From the NCBI RefSeq assembly GCF_019311235.1, contig NZ_JAHWDF010000018.1, positions 1-50,410 of the forward strand: a stretch of DNA of 50,410 bases, written 5' to 3'. Source of the DNA: Mesonia aestuariivivens (lineage in GTDB: Bacteria > Bacteroidota > Bacteroidia > Flavobacteriales > Flavobacteriaceae). The translations under genes were made by a program, and so were the position numbers. The notes beneath the pieces were generated by a model that searched no databases, was not told where the DNA came from, and was given only the letters and a program-made list of their open reading frames with translations. Positions 23,050 to 30,698 of the stretch are shown here, one piece after another (position 1 is the stretch's first letter; each line of letters starts with the position of its first letter).

Positions 23050-24266
23050 TGTTTTTTAATTTCTATAGATTTAGTTAACCCCAACGTACTAACTTCTAAT
23101 AAGTACTCTTTTTCGGGATAAAAGTTACTGGGTAAATTAAAAATCACTTCACCATGATTTGAAGTTGATTTTTTACTTTCAATATAATTACCTTCGTGAT
23201 AAATAGATAGATTTACTCTAGCACCATCAGGTATAACCTGCCCCATATAGCTTTTTAAAAGACCTACTTTTAAGATTTCTTTATTTTCTATAAATTTTAG
23301 TTCAAAATCTGCCAATATAGATTGATAGTTTACGGTAATTACGTCACTCTCTGCCATACCTATAATATAAGCTTTCACCTTCCAAGTTTCAGGATGATCT
23401 GGATGTAACATTTTTGCCTTGGCTACCCCATTGATGGTTGCTGCTGCGGTTTTTAAATAATAATTATTTTGATCTTTAATTACAAATTCTACCGTAGTGC
23501 CGTCTGCAATGGTATTGTCAAATTCATCTTTAATTTCTGAAGTTACAAATTCTGTTAATTGGTTTCCATCTGCATAAGCATGATTTCTATTAAAATTAAT
23601 AGTGAAATCTGTTGCTGTAGAAGGAAATATTTGACTCACCAACTCTTTAGATGAAGATTTAAAACAAGTAGACATGACCGCCATTAGACCTGCTTTTTTT
23701 TCTGTATAGATATTTTTCCAACCCATAAGATTTTCTGTAAAAACTTCTCTTTCTGAAATACTCTGTAAAAATTGTTTTTTAATATGAATAGGTGTATTAT
23801 CTGGTAACGGATTATCGTAATGATCTGTAGGTACTACCACCAGCATTGAGTAATCTCTATCTCCCGCTTGAATACTTGTTGGTCCAAAATAACTTTCTAA
23901 ATAGGGATAGGCAGTGTTCTTTGGAGTAATCTTAAAAGTTCCTTTTAAAATCGTTTTTTTTGTTGTTATTAATTTCCAATCTACTTGCCCTGTTTTAGTT
24001 GAAATATTTTCAGGAATGGTAAACTTTATATCATTATTATTTAATCGCTCTGCTTTAATTAATGTACTCCCATAAGAATAATGTAAAAATAGCTGTGGGT
24101 TTTCTAAAGCTGAAGCTTTAAATTTTAAAACAATACTTCCTGCTTCATATTCTGTTTTTTTTTCGAGTAGTTTTGCTTCAGGTAACTCTTCAATATAAAA
24201 ATTAGAAAATGAAGAAAAACCTATCGCTAGTCCAACAATTAATATGTAAATAAACTTTCTGTTCAT
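23046..24266 (-). CDS. Secreted protein with Ig-like (Big_1-type) domains
   Basis: 406 residues with an N-terminal signal or anchor (FIYILIVGLAIGFSSFSNFY). The rest is beta-rich. The segment from DGNQLTEFVTSEIKDEFDNT through IADGTTVEFVI matches the invasin-like bacterial Ig domain pattern (D-G-x-x-x-x-x-V-x-V/A ... D-x-x-G-N-x-x-x-x-x-x-V-x-F). The last 100 residues look like a second such domain (VGLLKSYMGQVIPDGARVNL). There is no enzyme motif. It overlaps both neighbours (4 nt and 1 nt), so it is made together with the glycoside hydrolase and the large membrane protein and may be a periplasmic scaffold for polymer export. Unrecognised otherwise. Confidence 0.7.
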   Translation of the reverse strand: MNRKFIYILIVGLAIGFSSFSNFYIEELPEAKLLEKKTEYEAGSIVLKFKASALENPQLFLHYSYGSTLIKAERLNNNDIKFTIPENISTKTGQVDWKLITTKKTILKGTFKITPKNTAYPYLESYFGPTSIQAGDRDYSMLVVVPTDHYDNPLPDNTPIHIKKQFLQSISEREVFTENLMGWKNIYTEKKAGLMAVMSTCFKSSSKELVSQIFPSTATDFTINFNRNHAYADGNQLTEFVTSEIKDEFDNTIADGTTVEFVIKDQNNYYLKTAAATINGVAKAKMLHPDHPETWKVKAYIIGMAESDVITVNYQSILADFELKFIENKEILKVGLLKSYMGQVIPDGARVNLSIYHEGNYIESKKSTSNHGEVIFNLPSNFYPEKEYLLEVSTLGLTKSIEIKKQ

Positions 24267-27200
24267 TAATGAGGGTTTCCTATATAGTTATTGATTTCAA
24301 TTTTAAAAAAACTAAAATTCAACCTTTCTACTTGCTGTAAGTTTTCTCTTTGATGAGTTTCTATACGATTAGGTATAACTTTATCTGCAATATCTTTATT
24401 TGGTAAACCATTTACAAATGTATTTTCTAAAGATGAATTGATGAGGTATAAACAATTTAGACGTTTCAGTTTAAAATTAAAATCTTGTTTACGCTGAACT
24501 CTTACTCCTTCTTGCATAAATTGACTATCTACCCAAATTAATTCTTTATTTTCATCATAGTAAGAAATTAAAAGCTGTGGTATAGTTACTTCTTGTATTC
24601 CATAATTAAATAATGTGCCTTCTACATTTTCTTTTTCTACTTTCAACGAGGCTAAAGAAACTTGCTTATACAAATCTGTAGTAGCTACATTGCCTGCAGT
24701 TTGCAAATTAAACTGTGTAGGGATATCTTTTAACTCGATAGGTGTAAATTCATCTGGATTAAAAGTTTCTGGTATGCTCGTATTGGTATCTAACCAAGCC
24801 ACCCCTTCAAAATCTATTCTAAATGAAGTGGTTTCTTTAGGCAAGAGTTTATGTTTTATCATATATTTTGCATTGTAGTTAGCTAACTCCTCATTATTAT
24901 CATTATACAAAGTTGCCTTAATCACTACATCTGCTGGTACATTATCTATATTTTGCAATTCACCTATAATAGAATAATGATCCTCGTTTTGAACTAACTT
25001 AGCACTTAATATTTCTAATACGGGTTGTTTTAAAACATCTTCATGATAAGTTTCTTGGGTCGTAATTCTTCTTCTTCCATGATTATAAAATTGAGTAGAA
25101 TTATTTGAAAATAACTGATCTGGCGGAATGTCTCGATCATAACTTGAAGGTTCTATATACCATTTCCCTCTAATTTTTATTAATTCATGAGTAAATGTTT
25201 TTTCTATCTTTTCTAAAGGTGTAATCCATTTTGTCTTTGCTATAGCTTTGGCATGATGTTTAGCTGTAGTGATAATCTCTACTTTTATTTCATCCATCTT
25301 AGCATAAGAACTTAAAATACCATCGGTAACAGAAACCTCTAACATATATTGAGCTATGCTTACATCGCTTTTTGGATTTAGATAAGAATGTGCTCTCTCA
25401 AATTCTTTAAAGTCTAAAGCATCATAATAAGATCTCACTACATTTTCTCCGGTTAATTGAGTGGTATTCTTTACATAGAAAAGATAAGCCCCGTAAGCCA
25501 TAAAACCTAAAATTATTAAGGCCCATAAATGACTAATACGAAATATATTTTTATTAAATTTATGATACGAATTAGTGAATTTTAAAAATGCAGGTTTACT
25601 AACCACTTTTGTCTTTAAGGTTTGATACCAAATTACTTGTAGGTTAATGATAAAAGCTATAACCACCATTAACATAGGTATGATTCCCCACATTAATTTT
25701 AAAAAAGTAGGCACATCTTCTTTAGGTAAAATTTTAGATAAGGGAGGTACATTAAGTTTTTCCCAAACCATAATTCCATTCTCTAATTGTTGTAATCGCT
25801 GCCAACCACAGAAATATAACAAGGGATCGTAAAATTTATCGTTAGAGAATATATATTTAAGGTTATATTTTTCAGGAACACTTAAAAATTGCTGTAATGA
25901 ACCAATACCTTCAATTCCTCTAAATTTTGAATTTTCTAAACGCTCTACTGCTCTAGTAGTAAGTTCTGGCAATCTTCTTGCAGAATGATAATTTCCGTCT
26001 ACCGTTAAGGCATTAGTCTGGGCAGAGAGCCAGGCCATTTGGTCTCCAAAACCTAATGTTAAAAAACGCCAATGATCATGTTGATCTTGATTTAAAAAAT
26101 TAGTAATAGGTAAGGTTGCTATTTTTTGAGGCTGCATAGGTCTAAAATAGCTTAATGTAATTGTAAAAACAGACATCAATAAAAATAAACCTACCAAAAA
26201 GCCACCTAATACACGATGATAGATAGCTCCATATTTAAGCTGAATTAAGCTTCTCAAATCACCTTCTGCAAAGCGATAGGCAAATTCTCCAAAAATAGGT
26301 AAAGACATAATAGATGCCCAAAGTGTAAACCTATCTAAGGTTAATATATTAAAAGCAGTATCGCCCAACATTAATTTAGGAATGGGTGTGGTACCTCCTG
26401 TTCCTAAAATAGTGAGCAGAGTAATAGATAATCCAAAAAATAAATATCGTTTAGCATAAAACCTATAAAAAATATAAGGCAAAAGAAATAGTAATATTCC
26501 CCAGGGTATTAAAAAAAACACTAATCCAGAGGAAGTTACTTCTAGAAAATTATCTCTACTGCCATGCGGTATGGGTACTTGAGTGATTGGATTTTTCTTT
26601 GTATTAATCCAATATGGTAAAATACAAAATACGATACTAACTAATGACAACCCACCAAATACTATAATTCTTTTAAAAAGCTTAAAAAATGAAGCTATAA
26701 AAATTTTGAGTTTTACCTTTTTAACGTCCTGAACTTTATCGGTAGCATCATCCATAATAGCCATGCCTATCAAAGGAAAAATAAAAAATACCATTCCAAA
26801 AATAGGAGTGACATGATGAGAAGTTACGGTCACAGAGATTAAAGAAATAGCTCTTATTAAATACTTATATTTTCCAGTTTTAATCCATAAATAAATTTCG
26901 GGTAAAGAATGCATTAAAAGTGAAATTCCTATAATACTGGGAAGCTGTCCAAATATATGTAAGGTTTCTATAAATGTAGAAGAAAATACAGCAAGTAATG
27001 CTGCATACCCAGCAGCTTTTTTACTAGCGGTCATTAATAATGAAAACCTATAAACACCCGTTATAAAGAGAACAACGGCAATTAGTCCTACCGTAAATAA
27101 GCCAAACTTTAATCCTCCTAGCAGTGAAAACAAACCAATAGCTTGATGCACTAATGGTGGGTAACCCATCACTGTAAAACCTGTATACCATTTATAATTC

Positions 27201-27355
27201 CAAGGTTCAAACCAATTATTAGCATAATGTTCTGCAAAAAATAAATGAATTAATGCATCGTAGGTATTCTCGATAGTAAAGAATATGGTTGACCCATGAA
27301 AAACCAATCCTAAAATAAGTGCTGCAATTAGGTATTTGTTTGTTTTTTCTTTCAA
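24266..27355 (-). CDS. Large GT-C-like membrane protein with periplasmic C-terminal domains
   Basis: 1029 residues. The first 415 or so contain about 10-11 hydrophobic helices, and the first periplasmic loop has an acidic residue in the ENTYDALIHLFFAEHY stretch, followed by GYPPLVHQAIGLF. This is the layout of GT-C/YfhO-like membrane proteins annotated as PTPS-related. Further helices lie near 550-575 and 605-625. The C-terminal 400 residues are soluble: an NTF2-like domain (SYYDALDFKEFERAHSYLN ...) and beta-sandwich parts resembling FxLYD domains (YSIIGELQNIDNVPADVVIK). It could be a lipid-linked-sugar glycosyltransferase or a polymerase for the cluster. First gene of the three-gene minus-strand operon, divergent from the REC-GT2 gene. 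Confidence 0.72.
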   Translation of the reverse strand: MKEKTNKYLIAALILGLVFHGSTIFFTIENTYDALIHLFFAEHYANNWFEPWNYKWYTGFTVMGYPPLVHQAIGLFSLLGGLKFGLFTVGLIAVVLFITGVYRFSLLMTASKKAAGYAALLAVFSSTFIETLHIFGQLPSIIGISLLMHSLPEIYLWIKTGKYKYLIRAISLISVTVTSHHVTPIFGMVFFIFPLIGMAIMDDATDKVQDVKKVKLKIFIASFFKLFKRIIVFGGLSLVSIVFCILPYWINTKKNPITQVPIPHGSRDNFLEVTSSGLVFFLIPWGILLFLLPYIFYRFYAKRYLFFGLSITLLTILGTGGTTPIPKLMLGDTAFNILTLDRFTLWASIMSLPIFGEFAYRFAEGDLRSLIQLKYGAIYHRVLGGFLVGLFLLMSVFTITLSYFRPMQPQKIATLPITNFLNQDQHDHWRFLTLGFGDQMAWLSAQTNALTVDGNYHSARRLPELTTRAVERLENSKFRGIEGIGSLQQFLSVPEKYNLKYIFSNDKFYDPLLYFCGWQRLQQLENGIMVWEKLNVPPLSKILPKEDVPTFLKLMWGIIPMLMVVIAFIINLQVIWYQTLKTKVVSKPAFLKFTNSYHKFNKNIFRISHLWALIILGFMAYGAYLFYVKNTTQLTGENVVRSYYDALDFKEFERAHSYLNPKSDVSIAQYMLEVSVTDGILSSYAKMDEIKVEIITTAKHHAKAIAKTKWITPLEKIEKTFTHELIKIRGKWYIEPSSYDRDIPPDQLFSNNSTQFYNHGRRRITTQETYHEDVLKQPVLEILSAKLVQNEDHYSIIGELQNIDNVPADVVIKATLYNDNNEELANYNAKYMIKHKLLPKETTSFRIDFEGVAWLDTNTSIPETFNPDEFTPIELKDIPTQFNLQTAGNVATTDLYKQVSLASLKVEKENVEGTLFNYGIQEVTIPQLLISYYDENKELIWVDSQFMQEGVRVQRKQDFNFKLKRLNCLYLINSSLENTFVNGLPNKDIADKVIPNRIETHQRENLQQVERLNFSFFKIEINNYIGNPH

Positions 27356-27414
27356 CAGAAATAATAATTTAATTATTCACGATAAAGATAACTACTGCGA
27401 AAAGTTACAACAAT

Positions 27415-27505
27415 TTATTGGTCTATAGAAAACTTCCATTCATCTACAGAAAAACATAAGATAATCTAATTACCTGAAATTCAATAAACCTTTCAGCTAC
27501 ATTTG
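27415..27505 (+). promoter_or_regulatory. LytTR-like box array and promoter of the REC-GT2 gene
   Basis: TTATTGGTCTA (27415) and CCATTCATCTA (27436) are 21 bp apart, and AAGATAATCTA follows 22 bp later (27458). A perfect -7 TACATTTG (27498-27505) starts 32 nt after the last core C. It lies between divergent genes, so it could also act on the GT-C operon. Confidence 0.58.
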
Positions 27506-27548
27506 CTTTAACAAAACTCAAAAACAATAAACTTAAAAATCTAAAACT

Positions 27549-28745
27549 ATGAAAATCTTAACTATAGACGATCAGCAATTAGTCTTATTACCTTTAGAAA
27601 AAAAGTTAACAGAGTTAGGCTATGAAGTAACAACGTTAGTAGATGCAAATAGAGCTAAAGAAGTGTACAGCAGTTTTTTACCAGATTTAGTAATTGTAGA
27701 CATCAATATGCCTCAGGTTTCTGGATTAGAAATTATAAAGTATATTAAGTATGAAAAGAAACACAATACCCCAATTATGGTGTTATCAGGTAATACTGAT
27801 GATCATTTAATCGTTAAAGCTTTTGAAATGGGTATTGAAGATTATATGAAAAAACCTTTAAGCCTAGAAGAAGTTTGTGCGAGAGTAAAAAGACTTATAG
27901 GGGCTTCATATGGTAGTGAGAGTACTACCAAAACATTTTCTAAAACTATTATTGAAAAAAGATGTGTTGGGGTGGTCATCCCATGTTATAACGAAGAAGA
28001 ACGATTAATGAGTAAGGAGTTTTTAGACTTTGTAGAAAGTCATTCTGGTTATCACTTATGTTTTGTTAATGATGGCAGCAAAGACAATACCTTACAAATT
28101 TTAGAAAAACTAAGAAGAGGAAGAGAACATTATATTAATGTGTATGATTGCCCTAAAAATGGAGGGAAAGCAGAAGCGGTTAGATTAGGAATGCTACATA
28201 TGGCTAAATTTGAAGATTTAGATTACATAGGCTTTTTAGATGCCGATTTATCTACAGATTTACAAGATTTTGATGCTTTAGTAAACACAATAGAATCGTC
28301 AGATTTTAAGATTGTTAGCGGTTCAAGAATTAGCAGAATGGGTGCAGATATTACTAAAGAATCTGCAAGAAAGATTATAAGCTTAACCATTAACTTTATT
28401 ATTAGAACCATCTTGAAAATGAACTTTAAAGACACTCAATGCGGTGCAAAGATTATGAACAAAGAGATCATAGAAATTGCATTTCAACAAAAATTTGTGA
28501 CCAAATGGTTGTTTGATGTAGAAGTGTTTATGAGAATGAAACAGCACTTCGGAGCTAAAAAAGCCCAAAAATATATCTGTGAACAACCTCTAAAACGATG
28601 GATACATGCAGATGGCTCTAAACTTTCTATGAAAGATTCTATAAAAATTATTTTTCAATTAGGAGAAATAGCTTGGAAGTATAATTTTAAAAAAAAAGAT
28701 AAATCAGCTTACCTTATAAAAAGTACCCCAGAAGTTTCATTATAA
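27549..28745 (+). CDS. Receiver domain fused to family 2 glycosyltransferase
   Basis: 398 residues. Residues 1-120 are a complete REC domain (DDQ at 7-9, phosphoacceptor Asp51 in LVIVDINMP, Lys in YMKKPL). After a short linker comes a GT2 domain (about 138-380) of the dolichol-phosphate-mannose-synthase type: VVIPCYNEEERL, FVNDGSKDNT, the donor-binding Asp-x-Asp at 231-233 (GFLDADLS) and the acceptor-site region near DTQCGAKIMNK. No membrane helices are present at the C terminus. The fusion suggests that sugar transfer is switched by phosphorylation, presumably from kinases encoded elsewhere in this region. The REC active site appears intact. It has its own LytTR-like promoter and a terminator follows. 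Confidence 0.9.
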   Translation: MKILTIDDQQLVLLPLEKKLTELGYEVTTLVDANRAKEVYSSFLPDLVIVDINMPQVSGLEIIKYIKYEKKHNTPIMVLSGNTDDHLIVKAFEMGIEDYMKKPLSLEEVCARVKRLIGASYGSESTTKTFSKTIIEKRCVGVVIPCYNEEERLMSKEFLDFVESHSGYHLCFVNDGSKDNTLQILEKLRRGREHYINVYDCPKNGGKAEAVRLGMLHMAKFEDLDYIGFLDADLSTDLQDFDALVNTIESSDFKIVSGSRISRMGADITKESARKIISLTINFIIRTILKMNFKDTQCGAKIMNKEIIEIAFQQKFVTKWLFDVEVFMRMKQHFGAKKAQKYICEQPLKRWIHADGSKLSMKDSIKIIFQLGEIAWKYNFKKKDKSAYLIKSTPEVSL

Positions 28746-28780
28746 TACTCTTTTATGATGTATTAATTTACCCCACGTTA

Positions 28781-28815
28781 AAGTCGGTTTCAATTTAATT
28801 GAGCCGGCTTTTCTT
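28781..28815 (+). terminator. Rho-independent terminator
   Basis: Stem AAGTCGG...TCAAT / ATTGA..CCGGCTT followed by a T-rich tail, about 35 nt after the REC-GT2 stop. Confidence 0.75.
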
Positions 28816-28881
28816 GTTAAATAATCCTTTATTATTAGCTAAAATAGGTCCTTATTTTTAAATTAGATTTTATACTATAAA

Positions 28882-29736
28882 ATGAACGAAGAGAAAGATA
28901 AAACACAAAATGACATTGATGCTGAAATACATAATTCAGCATCAGATTCTAAAGAAAATGAAAGCGCTAAAAAATCTTATGGAGAAGTTCTAAAAGATCA
29001 AATCTGTGAAGGTCAAGAAGTATACAATAAAAAAACTAGCAGTATAATTTTAAGCTCGATAGCTGCAGGTTTAGAAATAGGTTTTAGTTACCTATTAATT
29101 TGTACACTACTTTACTTTTTCAAGGATAAAGTAGAAAAAGATACACTTTTCAAGTTAATTACATTTGTATATCCCATAGGTTTTATTTTAGTTATTCTAG
29201 GACAATCTATATTATTTACAGAACAAACCTCTCTACTAACCTTACCTGTTTTGAATAATAAAAGAGGTTTTGGCAGTCTTTTTAAAATTTGGGGACTTGT
29301 AATTTTGGGTAATTTAATTGGTGGTATTCTAATGGGGGTAACCTTAATTTGGGTAGGTCCAAAACTTGAAATTTTTGATTTAAAAACTATAGAAGAAATG
29401 GCCAATCACGTGCTAGCACCAAATTCTTTAACCATTTTCATAAGTGCTATTTTAGCAGGCTGGCTTATGGGGTTATTGTCTTGGCTTTTATCTTCAGCTA
29501 AAGAAACTGTGAGTAGAATTGTAATCATATTCATGATTACGGCTACCATGGCTTTTACGGGTTTACATCATAGTATAATTGGTAATATTGAAGTTTTTTC
29601 AGGTATGATTATCTCTCCCAATATTGAAGCTCTAGATTACTTAAGATTTCAGTCTTTTGCATTAATGGGTAATGCAATTGGAGGTGCTTTTTTTGTAGCT
29701 TTATTAAAATATAGAGCTTTTGTCTACAATGTGTAG
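28882..29736 (+). CDS. Formate/nitrite transporter family protein
   Basis: 284 residues: a charged cytoplasmic N terminus (about 1-50) and six hydrophobic segments. Family-typical pieces are GLEIGFSYLLICTLLYFF, the re-entrant region FTEQTSLLTLPVL, GNLIGG (twice as GNLIGG/GNAIGG) and FTGLHHSIIGNIEVF. It fits the FNT channels of the YfdC-like branch, which conduct small monovalent anions such as formate, nitrite or hydrosulfide. Nitrite relevance is tempting given the NO sensors upstream, but no shared regulatory boxes were seen here. Single gene, converging with a PAP2 phosphatase gene 7 nt away. Confidence 0.88.
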   Translation: MNEEKDKTQNDIDAEIHNSASDSKENESAKKSYGEVLKDQICEGQEVYNKKTSSIILSSIAAGLEIGFSYLLICTLLYFFKDKVEKDTLFKLITFVYPIGFILVILGQSILFTEQTSLLTLPVLNNKRGFGSLFKIWGLVILGNLIGGILMGVTLIWVGPKLEIFDLKTIEEMANHVLAPNSLTIFISAILAGWLMGLLSWLLSSAKETVSRIVIIFMITATMAFTGLHHSIIGNIEVFSGMIISPNIEALDYLRFQSFALMGNAIGGAFFVALLKYRAFVYNV

Positions 29737-29743
29737 CATTCGA

Positions 29744-30595
29744 CTAAAATGTACCTATCACCCCTATCCTATTTCCTCCAAATTGTAATCGCCATGAGAT
29801 TTTTTTATTATGTTCTCTATAAGCAGGGTCATCACTCATAGCTCTGTCTAAGTATTTATCTATAGAATCTACCACCACAACGGTTAATGCTGTGCTTAAT
29901 GCCACATCTGTTAACCAATGAGCTTGTTGCCATAGTCTTGACACAGGAGAAACCATTCCGCCTGCAATAAGTGCTCCTTTTACCCAAATATTATCAAACT
30001 GTTTAGAAAGTGCATAAAATGTGGTAAAAGATAAAATCGTATGTCCAGAGGGGAAAGAATGATAAGCTCCTTCTTTACTAAAAGGTTTAAATGTGGCTTT
30101 GCTACCTGCTTGTGGTCTTGCTCTTCCGGCTATATTTTTACTGAAGGTTTGTATTAAACCTGCTGCACTTGCTGAAGATATCATTAAAATACCAGTCTTT
30201 CTAAGTTTCTTGCTTTTTGTAAATAAACCGGTTAAATAAATTGCACCATTAACACCGTAATTATTTTGAGGTGAACCAAAATACCAACCAAACTCTTTAA
30301 TGACACCAGGTACTTTATCTTCCTGATTTGCAAAATATTGATGAGCATCTTCATCTATAATATTTAATCCTGCAGTACCTATTACAATACCAGCAGCAAT
30401 TGCCCAGTCATCTTGTTTCCATTGAAGCGGACTTGTATAAACTTGTTTAAAACCACCCCACATTAAACCAGCATCATTTTTTGCCAAGTCCCAAGTTGTA
30501 ATTTTTTCTTCTAAAGGAATTTGAAGCGAATCTATTTGAGCTGTTACTGAATTTAAAAAAAGAACTAAAAATAAAAATGATAAAAACTTCTTCAT
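29744..30595 (-). CDS. PAP2 superfamily phosphatase
   Basis: 283 residues from the ATG at 30595, chosen over a TTG 15 nt upstream because it begins a clean signal peptide (MKKFLSFLFLVLFLNSVTAQ). The three PAP2 phosphatase motifs are present: K-x6-RP (K153 to R160-P161 in SKNIAGRARP), PSGH (182-185) and SR-x5-HW-x2-D (S219 to D230). Catalysis needs His185 and His226. It likely acts on lipid phosphates such as undecaprenyl pyrophosphate at the membrane or in the periplasm. Substrate not determinable. It converges with the FNT gene. Confidence 0.88.
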   Translation of the reverse strand: MKKFLSFLFLVLFLNSVTAQIDSLQIPLEEKITTWDLAKNDAGLMWGGFKQVYTSPLQWKQDDWAIAAGIVIGTAGLNIIDEDAHQYFANQEDKVPGVIKEFGWYFGSPQNNYGVNGAIYLTGLFTKSKKLRKTGILMISSASAAGLIQTFSKNIAGRARPQAGSKATFKPFSKEGAYHSFPSGHTILSFTTFYALSKQFDNIWVKGALIAGGMVSPVSRLWQQAHWLTDVALSTALTVVVVDSIDKYLDRAMSDDPAYREHNKKISWRLQFGGNRIGVIGTF

Positions 30596-30698
30596 ACTTT
30601 TTTTCTGCAAAAAAAACTCTTTTTGCCAAGACTTGTAAACTTTTTAAGCTAAAGTTTCTATTTACTTGTGAATTCTAAATAACAGTTAGTGTTATTTT

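Noticed and set aside
28816-28881. NO or nitrite-linked control of the FNT gene through the same boxes
   Set aside because: No 21-bp-spaced boxes or TAnnTTTG element at the right distance in this short region.
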